Shown piece by piece: positions 1 to 5,074 of a stretch of DNA of 10,939 nucleotides (positions are counted from its first letter, which is position 1; each line of letters begins with the position of its first letter). The position numbers were made by a program, and so were the translations under genes. The notes under the pieces were generated by a model, which saw only the letters and a list, made by a program, of their open reading frames with translations, did not search any database and was not told where the DNA came from. Source of the DNA: Candidatus Competibacteraceae bacterium (GTDB taxonomy: Bacteria > Pseudomonadota > Gammaproteobacteria > Competibacterales > Competibacteraceae); assembly GCA_016712625.1 (NCBI GenBank), contig JADJQQ010000034.1, positions 1 through 10,939 on the forward strand, written 5' to 3'.

Positions 1-199
1 CAAGCGTCGCTCTTCGGCGCGGATCGCTTTAGCGATGTCCTTCGGATCGCCGATGGCATACAGCAGACGGCCTTGGTATTCGACTGGAAAGACGCCGGCA
101 ATCGCGCGGCCATAGAGCTGCTGGATAGCTCAGTCCAAGCCCGTATTTACGCAAGGCAGGCCCAAGGGCGGGGAGCCGGGTCTTGATGACTTCAGACAT
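1..199 (-). CDS. AlpA/excisionase-like small HTH protein (left copy, runs off the edge)
   Basis: Reading starts at ATG 199-197, preceded by GAGGTG at a suitable distance. The N-terminus reads MSEVIKTRLPALGPALRKYG, followed by LGLSY, then (after correction against the right-hand copy) QRLYGRAIAGVFP, a short EYQGRLLYAI stretch and DPKDIAKAI. This layout, a helix then SYQRLYxRxIAGxFPxE and then a D-x-IAKAI helix, resembles small winged-HTH regulators/excisionases of the AlpA type found in P4-like and PICI-like satellites. A frameshift after LGLSY breaks this copy. As first gene of the replication block it could act as an activator, but that is inference. The other half of the gene lies at the right end of the window. 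Confidence 0.6.
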
Positions 200-550
200 G
201 GATATGCACCTCATCGCTTGTTGAAAATCGACAAGGCGCACGGTTTGTAATGTTGATTGCAGCCGCTTTTGGTGTCATATTCGGCTTGTCCGAAACGCAA
301 AATGCTCGCGTTGCGGTCAAGCCGGCTCAACACCTGGGCCGTGCCTGCTAGTGATCCACCAGCCTTCACATGCCAAGCCGTGTGCCTGTGCTGATTCAGT
401 CCTCAGCCCGCTACCCCGTTCGGTCGCGAAACTTTCGCGGGGGGCGGGCGTCGTTTTTTACTGAATACCTCGCCAAGATACCTGATGCAGATATTTTTGC
501 AAACAGGATGTTTCTAGCGCGGCCTCTGTGATACGCGGCTCCGTCGCACA
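200..550. other. Non-coding upstream region with dyad TTCGG-N5-CCGAA
   Basis: I see no convincing gene here. The stretch separates the AlpA-like start codon from the terminator of the neighbouring operon, so it should hold the promoter for the replication block. A dyad, TTCGG-N5-CCGAA (280-294), is conserved in the right-hand copy (10538-10552) although its centre differs between copies; it is a possible operator. A plus-strand open frame exists in the right copy but is broken by indels in the left copy. Confidence 0.45.
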
Positions 551-585
551 AAAACCCCGGTCTCCCATTGCGGAAACCGGGGTTT
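551..585. terminator. Bidirectional Rho-independent terminator (left copy)
   Basis: The inverted repeat AAAACCCCGG...CCGGGGTTT closes a short loop and is followed by T residues; on the minus strand it is also followed by a T run. It lies just downstream of the minus-strand operon ending at 623 and upstream of the AlpA-like gene, so it should insulate the two. The right-hand copy at 10818-10853 has a longer perfect stem. Confidence 0.8.
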
Positions 586-622
586 CTATTCCAGGGTGGC
601 CAGTCAGAATAGCCGCGCGTAT

Positions 623-869
623 TCAGCCGGCCAAGTCCCGGAAAGCCTCGGTCATCGATTCCAGCGTAGGCGCGTCTTCATCGTCCGTGTTCTCGAATCC
701 CCACGCCTCCCACACCTCGCTGGCCAACTGTTCGGGTGAGACGGTGGCGAGAGTGCGCCAGCACTTCCTGTTCGTTGTTCAATCCGTCGGCATAGAGCCA
801 GGATTCAGCAATCACGCGGTCCCGACGATAAGGGGTATCGAATAACGTGGAATTGAATTCGTAATTCAT
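623..869 (-). CDS. Small hypothetical acidic protein, one frameshift
   Basis: Reading starts at ATG 869-867 (MNYEFNSTLFDTPYRRDRV and on through WLYADGLNNEQEVL). Near 751-760 the frame changes, and the rest continues as RTLATVSPEQLASEVWEAWG, then FENTDDEDAPTLESM and EAFRDLAG, stopping at 625-623. Both parts have coherent amphipathic, acidic composition, so one protein of about 82 residues split by an indel is more likely than the short uninterrupted frame. It is the last gene before the terminator at 551-585. I do not recognise a family. The indel sits in the stretch of the circle where other genes are also frameshifted, so it is probably a consensus error. Confidence 0.55.
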
Positions 870-882
870 CGGTTATTCACCC

Positions 883-1074
883 TTACGAAAACCCTTTCAC
901 AGATCGTAAATCGTCAACCGCTAAATCCAGACTTCGGAATTGACCTTGATCCAGGTAAAGCCGGTCGAATTCATCGATAACCACCCAGCGCCAAAGTCCG
1001 GATTCTCGGACAAATCGAATTTCAACAATCCTTTTCGAATTCGCTAGTGTCGGCAAGTCGGGACGATTAGGCAT
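883..1074 (-). CDS. Hypothetical protein, about 63 aa
   Basis: The frame starts at ATG 1074-1072 (MPNRPDLPTLANSKRIVEIRF); a GTG at 1083-1081 is a possible alternative. Either start overlaps the stop of the preceding gene (1069-1067), which suggests translational coupling. The remainder, with RESGLWRWVVIDEFDRLYLD and a C-terminal acidic helix, reads as a compact beta-rich fold. I recognise no domain. It is the fourth gene of the operon headed by the HTH protein at 1722-1916. Confidence 0.55.
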   Translation of the reverse strand: MPNRPDLPTLANSKRIVEIRFVRESGLWRWVVIDEFDRLYLDQGQFRSLDLAVDDLRSVKGFS

Positions 1075-1264
1075 GGGTTTCACCCAATTCGTTGGCGCAT
1101 CGCTTGATCGACCGGCATATCTCCGCCAGGTCGCGCTGAATCCCCGCGCGCATTTCGGGCGTCAGGGGATCGGCTCCCACGGATTCCGCCAGTAGCAAAA
1201 TTTCGTTGGCGAGAATTCGCAGGGTTCGGCCGACAATAGTGGGTGTAGAATCGGTGTTGTTCAT
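1067..1264 (-). CDS. Hypothetical helical protein, 65 aa
   Basis: The start is ATG 1264-1262, because AAAGGAGGG lies a few bases upstream; this is the clearest Shine-Dalgarno in this operon and argues against the longer open frame reaching 1303. The protein begins MNNTDSTPTIVGRTLRILAN and continues as helices ending CRSIKRCANELGETHA. No catalytic motif or transmembrane segment is visible. Its stop overlaps the start region of the next gene, so the two are probably co-translated. The function is unknown. Confidence 0.65.
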   Translation of the reverse strand: MNNTDSTPTIVGRTLRILANEILLLAESVGADPLTPEMRAGIQRDLAEICRSIKRCANELGETHA

Positions 1265-1333
1265 GACGCGCCCTCCTTTAAAGGGTGTGTCGTGGAAAGT
1301 CACCTTGTCCGGGTACCAGCCGGCAGGGTGGCG

Positions 1334-1669
1334 CTATGCCGCTTGCGCGGCAGGTTTTGCGGGCATCAGCTCCGGGTACCCGAACTCTTCCAGGGCAGCG
1401 GCCAATTCTGCGCCTTCAAGACTCGACACCAGGGCGCGGCCGTTCCGGGCTACCCGGATCACTCGGGCCATCCCGTGCCCATGCGTGCCGATGTTGTTCC
1501 AGGTTCCGCACCAGCCCGACAGGCGCGGTTCGTGCGACCGGTTCGTGTAGGCGGGCGTATCGCGCAGGAAAAATTGGCTACCGCCCGTGCTTTCGTTGTA
1601 GTTCTCGACCAGGAATCCCATATCGCCCACCGCGAGCAGCGGGTCCGGGCCAATCCATCGCATAGTCAT
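1334..1669 (-). CDS. Conserved-looking hypothetical protein, 111 aa
   Basis: I chose the start at ATG 1669-1667 because GGGAG lies eight bases upstream; an uninterrupted frame extends to 1780, but its extra residues overlap the upstream gene and look non-coding. The protein contains GFLVENYNESTGGSQFFLRD, then EPRLSGWCGTWNNIGTHGHG, then ARVIRVARNGRALVSSLEG and a C-terminal EEFGYPELM. This resembles small uncharacterised proteins found in proteobacterial islands and prophages (from memory, not searched). It is second in the operon, after the HTH gene. I make no functional assignment. Confidence 0.65.
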   Translation of the reverse strand: MTMRWIGPDPLLAVGDMGFLVENYNESTGGSQFFLRDTPAYTNRSHEPRLSGWCGTWNNIGTHGHGMARVIRVARNGRALVSSLEGAELAAALEEFGYPELMPAKPAAQAA

Positions 1670-1721
1670 GTCATGCACTCCCACCGGCAAGCGGGCCGGA
1701 GCCGTGCCCTTTCGGGCGAAT

Positions 1722-1916
1722 TCAGTGTGGTTCGGCGTCCACCTTGGTCGGCCGGCGATGCTTCTCCATCCAGGCGTCAATATCGGCCGGTGTCACTCGC
1801 CAGCCTGCCGGGGTGTTGCTTCCGGTCAACTCGCCTTTGGCCAGCCACTTCCGGACAGTCTCGACATGCACGCCCACCTCAATCGCGACCTCATGAACGT
1901 TCATCATGGCTTTCAT
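1722..1916 (-). CDS. HTH_17/excisionase-like DNA-binding protein, 64 aa
   Basis: This reads as a MerR-type single-domain DNA-binding protein. VHEVAIEVGVHVETVRKWLA (residues 7-26) is a helix-turn-helix, followed by a wing with GWRV and the helix TPADIDAWMEKHR. This layout is typical of the HTH_17/excisionase family, which acts as recombination directionality factors or transcription regulators. The ATG at 1916-1914 has GAGG seven bases upstream. It heads the left operon and faces the mini-CRISPR region. Because no integrase is visible, a regulatory role is more likely than excision, but that is inference. Confidence 0.75.
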   Translation of the reverse strand: MKAMMNVHEVAIEVGVHVETVRKWLAKGELTGSNTPAGWRVTPADIDAWMEKHRRPTKVDAEPH

Positions 1917-2054
1917 GCGGGAACCTCAAAGTTTGGAATTCCGCCAAGTATTGCGCTTCACAGGCCATGATTGCAACTAGATTGTTAGTGGATTCTATGG
2001 CGATTCATTCATGATAATAGGCCAAATCTTGAATTTCGCTTGGGGCGTTCGCTG

Positions 2055-2067
2055 AGGCCGGCTTGAG
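2055..2067 (+). repeat. Left arm of a 13-bp inverted repeat bracketing the CRISPR block
   Basis: AGGCCGGCTTGAG here matches, in inverted orientation and at 12 of 13 positions, the segment at 2435-2447. The pair brackets the two gene fragments and the repeat-spacer-repeat unit. The core GGCCGGC is nearly self-palindromic and is frequent elsewhere in this element, so the match may be chance. Confidence 0.3.
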
Positions 2068-2233
2068 TGGCTACTACGACAAGCTGGCAAGGGAGCGGAT
2101 GCAGGTACGCAAGGGGGACCAGCCTGGGGCAAGTCCGGTAAATTTACCGGGATTGTCGGACGCCCGCGATGCAGCCGGGAAGGAGTTTGGAGTGTCTGGA
2201 AAGAGCGTCGATCATGCGACGAAGGTCTTGGAG
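2063..2233 (+). pseudogene. Fragment of a ParB/HTH-type methyltransferase N-terminal region
   Basis: On the plus strand, opposite to every intact gene here, the frame reads SGYYDKLARERMQVRKGDQ, then VNLPGLSDARDAAGKEFGVS and GKSVDHATKVLE. The motif ARDxAGKxxGVSGKSVDxATKVL is characteristic of an HTH segment in phage ParB-like/DNA-methyltransferase proteins, where it is normally followed by GTPEL or similar. Here it stops at codon 2231-2233, and the next base is the first base of a CRISPR-like repeat. The frame stays open to 2377, but the residues after 2233 are encoded by the repeat and spacer and look non-coding. A TTG at 2063 is the only nearby start, so this is best taken as a remnant. Identification is from family knowledge only. 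Confidence 0.55.
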
Positions 2234-2323
2234 GTGCTCCCACGCGCGCGTGGGCCGAACCGCTTTGGTGGCAAATCGACAATAATTGCCGATGGTGCTC
2301 CCACGCGCGCGTGGGGGAATACC
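2234..2323 (+). CRISPR. Mini-CRISPR: two type I-E-like repeats and one 32-nt spacer
   Basis: Repeat 1 is 2234-2262 and repeat 2 is 2295-2323; the period is 61 bases, made of 29 of repeat and 32 of spacer, exactly the type I-E geometry. Both repeats begin GTGCTCCC and share 21 identical bases containing the perfect palindrome CCCACGCGCGCGTGGG. Repeat 1 ends CCGAACCG, matching the GAACCG ending of many type I-E repeats. Repeat 2 diverges in its last 8 bases (GGAATACC), as the leader-distal terminal repeat often does. No third repeat occurs one period up- or downstream, and no cas gene is present. Upstream on the plus strand, a GATAAT at 2013-2018 could be a -10 element, but its -35 is weak. A REP-like palindromic element is an alternative, but would not explain the spacing. 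Confidence 0.72.
2255..2315 (+). ncRNA. Predicted mature crRNA (8-nt handle, 32-nt spacer, 21-nt hairpin)
   Basis: In type I-E systems Cas6e cuts 8 nt from the 3' end of each repeat. Applied here, the product would run from CCGAACCG (2255-2262), through the spacer (2263-2294), to the 21-nt hairpin half of repeat 2 (2295-2315). All three parts are intact, and the degenerate bases of repeat 2 (2316-2323) fall wholly outside the product. This is inferred from known processing chemistry; transcription is not shown by the sequence. Confidence 0.45.
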
Positions 2324-2433
2324 TTGCTGCTTCCAGATGTTATAGATCGGCGGGTCGAAATCGGTCCAATTTCTTGAATTATCAGTCCCTAATTTTTCAA
2401 GAAATTCTTTCTCCCAACCTGTTAGAGTGGTGC
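2324..2433 (-). pseudogene. Fragment of a methyltransferase-like protein, convergent on the CRISPR
   Basis: On the minus strand the frame reads LSTTLTGWEKEFLEKLGTD, NSRNWTDFDPP and IYNIWKQQ. The stretch WTDFDPPIYNIWKQQ resembles a conserved segment of phage ParB/HTH-linked DNA methyltransferases, where it precedes the HFGN...VENLLYLYT region. Here it ends at codon 2326-2324, immediately next to the last base of repeat 2. The frame continues through repeat and spacer only as non-coding-like residues. Upstream it merges with the stop region of the gene at 2434-2625 and has no start or ribosome binding site. Assignment rests on remembered family motifs, not a search. Confidence 0.5.
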
Positions 2434-2625
2434 TCAGGCCGGCCTTGCCGCGTCCAGCAGCGCCAGGGCTTGCACTTGCGCTTGGCGCTCGGCCTCAGAT
2501 CGCGGCCGGATCGCCAGGAGCCGCTCGCGCTGCTCTTGCCACCTCACCAGTAGGGCGCGACGGCGATTGGCGGCGATGTTCTGGCGTATCGCCACCAGCC
2601 GGGCATGGCGTTGCTGTTCGCTCAT
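2434..2625 (-). CDS. Small charged helical protein, 63 aa
   Basis: The frame runs from ATG 2625-2623 (MSEQQRHARLVAIRQNIAAN) to TGA 2436-2434. It is almost entirely an Arg/Gln/Ala-rich helix or coiled coil, with a segment RLLAIRPRSEAERQAQVQAL. It is the last gene of the packaging/capsid block and abuts the CRISPR region. No domain is recognisable, and no strong ribosome binding site is seen. Low complexity makes a function call unsafe. Confidence 0.5.
   Translation of the reverse strand: MSEQQRHARLVAIRQNIAANRRRALLVRWQEQRERLLAIRPRSEAERQAQVQALALLDAARPA
2435..2447 (-). repeat. Right arm of the 13-bp inverted repeat
   Basis: On the minus strand this reads AGGCCGGCCTGAG, one mismatch from the left arm at 2055-2067. 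It overlaps the stop codon of the gene at 2434-2625. No target-site duplication is evident outside the arms. Confidence 0.3.
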
Positions 2626-2683
2626 GGCGTCGCGTCCAGAATCGATTCCAAGGCGAAAATGACTGTGTTCCTGACTGTTGGAA

Positions 2684-2959
2684 TCAGCCTACCGCCTCTT
2701 GCCAAGGTCTGACAGGCCACAGACTGCAATCGGTAATTCCACACTGGCCCACGGCTTGCCGAGTGTTCGGGTCCGCGCCGCCACCTTGGCAATCCCAGCA
2801 TTTCGCGTTGACGGCCTTTCGCAGTGATTTTGGATCGGCCGCCGCTATCTGGTAAGGGTCGCGTTTTTTGATGACGATGCCCTGCTCCCGCATTGCGCTT
2901 TGCTTGGCGCGGGCCAGGTCTAGCGCCGTCAGTCGGTATTCAGTGGCTTGTTCGCTCAA
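2684..2959 (-). CDS. Cys-rich (putative zinc-binding) phage-type protein, about 91 aa
   Basis: The C-terminal half carries a four-cysteine cluster: C54 and C57 in NAKCWDCQGG, C73 and C78 in GQCGITDCSLWPVRP. The pattern CWDCxGGxADP...CxxxxCxLWPVRP is a familiar signature of small uncharacterised prophage/plasmid proteins and suggests one structural zinc. I prefer the TTG start at 2959-2957 (MSEQATEYRLTALDLARAKQ), because TGAGGA lies eight bases upstream; an ATG at 3001-2999 would add 14 residues. It is cotranscribed with the capsid genes. A nucleic-acid or protein-binding role is plausible but unproven. Confidence 0.65.
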   Translation of the reverse strand: MSEQATEYRLTALDLARAKQSAMREQGIVIKKRDPYQIAAADPKSLRKAVNAKCWDCQGGGADPNTRQAVGQCGITDCSLWPVRPWQEAVG

Positions 2960-2969
2960 TGGGTGATCC

Positions 2970-3071
2970 TCAAATGATGCCCTTATCCTCCACGGTTTCA
3001 CGGTGGGCCGGTCGGGCGGGGTCCGGGTCGCCGCTAGGTGGCGGCGTTGCCCGGTCCGGTGCGCTGGCCAT
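2970..3071 (-). CDS. Possible 33-aa proline-rich small protein
   Basis: A short frame in the gap between 2959 and 3171 runs from ATG 3071-3069 (MASAPDRATPPPSGDPDPAR) to TGA 2972-2970 (ending ETVEDKGII). It sits in the operon, and its stop lies just upstream of the ribosome binding site of the next gene. Composition (Pro, Asp, Ala) is plausible for a disordered small protein, but no ribosome binding site is visible. The rest of 3072-3170 shows nothing I can interpret. Confidence 0.3.
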   Translation of the reverse strand: MASAPDRATPPPSGDPDPARPAHRETVEDKGII

Positions 3072-3170
3072 GATCGTGGAGACGCGGGCGCCCAATCCGC
3101 TGACGGGTCCGAACTATGGCCATGCGCTGTCTCGTTCGGTCCGCCAAATGAATGCTCGGGCAGTGAAATC

Positions 3171-3368
3171 TTACCGGTGACACCACCGGCCGGCCGCGCG
3201 GGTGCGGTCCAGCTCTTGCTGGATCAATCGCCGGCGAAGCAAGCGGGCGGATTCCACAGGATCGCTGGCCAATACCAGATCGCCCTGCATCCATCGTCCG
3301 CCGGTGCGCTCGCAACCGTGCTTGCGCAGATAATTCACGGCTAGGGTGAGGTCTTCGCGGGAAGTCAA
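3171..3368 (-). CDS. Hypothetical protein, 65 aa
   Basis: The ATG at 3368-3366 overlaps the TGA of the upstream gene (3367-3365) in an ATGA junction, so translation is probably coupled. The protein begins MTSREDLTLAVNYLRKHGCE, continues RTGGRWMQGDLVLASDPVES, and ends with an Arg-rich helix ARLLRRRLIQQELDRTRAAG. No family is recognised. The position directly after the capsid genes suggests a head-related or regulatory accessory role, but only by context. Confidence 0.6.
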   Translation of the reverse strand: MTSREDLTLAVNYLRKHGCERTGGRWMQGDLVLASDPVESARLLRRRLIQQELDRTRAAGRWCHR

Positions 3369-3685
3369 GGCAGCACCTCGCCACCCTCGCGGGCCAGCCG
3401 CTCTAACTCGGCTTGCTGCACCGCTTCCAGGCGCTCACGTTCGGCCTGTTCGCGGTATTCCTGTTCGGCTTTCAGGATTGATTCGCGCTGTTCGGCTGGC
3501 AGGTTCCAGAACGCCACAAATTTGGCCATGCCGCTATCCAGCGGCGGTACCGGCACGACGGGCGGGTTAATCATCCGCTGAGTCCGTTCTCGCACCTCGT
3601 TTCGCCAATCCAGCTCCGACGGATCAATTCCGGCATGGCGCGGGACGGCCGGCGGGAATAGCGTGGATCGAGTAAGGCCGCTCAT
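3365..3685 (-). CDS. Hypothetical protein downstream of capsid gene, 106 aa
   Basis: The gene starts at ATG 3685-3683, sharing ATGA with the stop of the capsid gene. The N-terminus is Pro-rich, with DPSELDWRNEVRERTQRM. A linker NPPVVPVPPLDSG follows, and then a long charged coiled coil (EQEYREQAERERLEAVQQAE). Such coiled-coil proteins next to capsid genes can be head-completion or scaffold-like factors, but this one lies after, not before, the capsid gene and I see no diagnostic motif. It is intact and tightly coupled to its neighbours. Confidence 0.6.
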   Translation of the reverse strand: MSGLTRSTLFPPAVPRHAGIDPSELDWRNEVRERTQRMINPPVVPVPPLDSGMAKFVAFWNLPAEQRESILKAEQEYREQAERERLEAVQQAELERLAREGGEVLP

Positions 3686-4656
3686 GGCGACACCTTCACA
3701 ATGCCAGGCACACCGGACAGGGGCACGAAATCGACATCGTGCTGCACGGCGGACTCAAAGCCTTCAATGATTAGCGGATTGAGATATATGCGCGGATTTG
3801 GCGACGATTGCAGCACCAGCCGGGTGACGGGGGCGCTCAGTTGCGGATCGGCGACCGCATACCATGTGGTATCCGACGTGAGGTCGGGCAGTACGGTGAT
3901 GCCAAGATCGCGCCAGCCTAGACCCTCGCGAACGACCCGCGCGGTCATTTCGAGTTTGGAGGGCACGATCAGGGCGGCGATTCCCAAGCCGCACTTTTGG
4001 CCGGCTCCGTTAGTTTGATCGCGCAATGCCGTGGCGGCGGTTTCCATTCCGGCTATCGAAAGCGAACCGGTGCCGGTGGTCCAGGTCGCTCCCTCAAGGC
4101 ATTCAGCCAGCAGGCGGCGCTCGATCCCTGGAAAAATCGATTGGCTGTAATCGGTGATCGCGGCGGCTAATTCAGTTCCCCACGTCATCCAGACATGACG
4201 CGCAAACCGGATTTTCCCGCTGAAGGTGCGCAAACGTCCTTTGCGGTCCCCCTCCACGATGCTCATTTTCAACGGCGCGGTTTCGTGAGCGTCCTCGGCC
4301 TCTTCGCCGGGTTCCTCCATGGAGATAGTCGGAAAATCCACCTCTTTAAAGTCGCGCACTTCGATGGTTTTCGTCACCCGCTGAACATCGGTGTTAGATG
4401 GTGCGAAGGAGCTTTTCAGCAATTGCGATAGGCCCACCTCCAGGGCAGTACCAAAGTCGCTAGCGGTCATTCCGGCAGCATCGCGCAAGCCCAGCAGCGG
4501 CATGCGTTCTTTGTGCGCCGCCAGGGCCAGCGGGTGCGTCCTATCGGCTCGTAGACTGCGGCCGGCTTGCAGGGTTATCAGGTCGGGCAGCAACTCGAAA
4601 ACATCGTTGCCAGTGAGATAGTCCAGACTGCGGGGGCGGGTGCGTTGTTGGATCAT
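3682..4656 (-). CDS. Major capsid protein, HK97 fold (Mu gpT/protease-fusion C-terminal type)
   Basis: This 324-residue protein (MIQQRTRPRSLDYLTGNDVF...) reads as the shell-forming capsid subunit. It has an N-terminal arm, a central region with EGDRKGRLRTFSGKIRFARH (about 135-154) and helix TELAAAITDYSQSIFPGIER, then VPSKLEMTARVV (231-242), DTTWYAVADPQ (262-272) and a C-terminal IEGFESAVQHDVDF beta region. The order 'surrendering' RLRTFSGKIRFAR segment, VPxxLE helix, WYxxADP strand and final D-V-D-F strand matches the capsid part of prohead-protease/MCP fusions and Mu gpT-like proteins. I chose ATG 4656-4654; the open frame upstream to 4908 overlaps another gene and looks non-coding. The Shine-Dalgarno is weak. 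No protease or portal gene accompanies it, so helper proteins are probably needed. Confidence 0.8.
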   Translation of the reverse strand: MIQQRTRPRSLDYLTGNDVFELLPDLITLQAGRSLRADRTHPLALAAHKERMPLLGLRDAAGMTASDFGTALEVGLSQLLKSSFAPSNTDVQRVTKTIEVRDFKEVDFPTISMEEPGEEAEDAHETAPLKMSIVEGDRKGRLRTFSGKIRFARHVWMTWGTELAAAITDYSQSIFPGIERRLLAECLEGATWTTGTGSLSIAGMETAATALRDQTNGAGQKCGLGIAALIVPSKLEMTARVVREGLGWRDLGITVLPDLTSDTTWYAVADPQLSAPVTRLVLQSSPNPRIYLNPLIIEGFESAVQHDVDFVPLSGVPGIVKVSP

Positions 4657-4720
4657 GTCTTGTACTCGGAAAGTGGGAAATCTTGTCCGAGTATCCGGCC
4701 GAAATCTGGACAGTGGTACG

Positions 4721-5074
4721 TCAAAAAAGGTGATCGAAGATGCGCCTCGGCGATTCGGGAAAATCCAAGGCCAGCAGTTCCAGGGCAATTTGCAATCGAC
4801 GGTCAGCCGGCGCTCGCTGGCAGCGGCGAGCGCGCAGCATCCATGCGGCCACATCACGCGAGAGTTGCGTTCGGTTCCGGCTTGGCGGGAGTCGCCCGAC
4901 GAGTTCATTCAACAGGCCCATGGCCCGCAGCTTGTCTAGGGCGCGGGATACCTCACGATAGAGCGGCCGGCCGACTTCTGGCGGTACTTCGTTGGCCTGG
5001 ATGCGCGGGACCATGGCGATGATCGCCTCGACCAATTGCAGGCCGGTGGCGGTGCAGCCGCTAGTGGATTCCAT
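4721..5074 (-). CDS. Unknown protein between TerS and capsid genes, 117 aa
   Basis: The ATG at 5074-5072 lies inside the 3' end of the TerS gene (14-base overlap), implying translational coupling. The sequence is helical: GLQLVEAIIAMVPRIQANEV, a segment SRALDKLRAMGLLNELVGRL and an Arg-rich C-terminal half with LSRDVAAWMLRARRCQRAP. No Walker motif or nuclease motif is visible, so it is not a large terminase. Its place before the capsid gene would suit a scaffold or size-determination factor, but that is positional inference only. A 64-base gap with a 7-bp inverted repeat (4663-4669/4687-4693) separates it from the capsid start. Confidence 0.6.
   Translation of the reverse strand: MESTSGCTATGLQLVEAIIAMVPRIQANEVPPEVGRPLYREVSRALDKLRAMGLLNELVGRLPPSRNRTQLSRDVAAWMLRARRCQRAPADRRLQIALELLALDFPESPRRIFDHLF

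Larger units (their letters stand above)
4..669. repeat. Terminal direct repeat, left copy (circular overlap)
   Basis: This segment recurs at 10257-10939 in the same orientation. The copies align end to end, but the offset grows from 10253 to 10270, so the left copy has about 17 fewer bases, lost in many scattered single-base indels. That pattern is expected when a long-read contig runs past its own start on a circular molecule. Headful packaging of a concatemer would also give terminal redundancy. The implied unit length is about 10.26 kb. Confidence 0.9.

Noticed and set aside
1292..2014. Plus-strand open frame of 240 codons
   Set aside because: It is the antisense of several minus-strand genes (HTH and 111-aa protein) with good ribosome binding sites; its Arg/Ser/Pro-rich composition is typical of a shadow frame.
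1995..2282. Minus-strand frame of 95 codons opposite the mini-CRISPR
   Set aside because: It is antisense to the ParB/HTH fragment, has Pro/Ser/His-rich shadow composition and no ribosome binding site.
2234..2323. Interpretation of the repeats as a REP/MITE-type palindromic element
   Set aside because: The exact 61-base period, the GTG start and GAACCG end, and decay limited to the last 8 bases of the second copy fit a type I-E unit better; no other copies occur in the window.
4657..4908. N-terminal extension of the capsid gene by 84 codons
   Set aside because: It overlaps the well-supported 4721-5074 gene, and its residues (Trp/Cys/Arg-rich) do not resemble a capsid arm.
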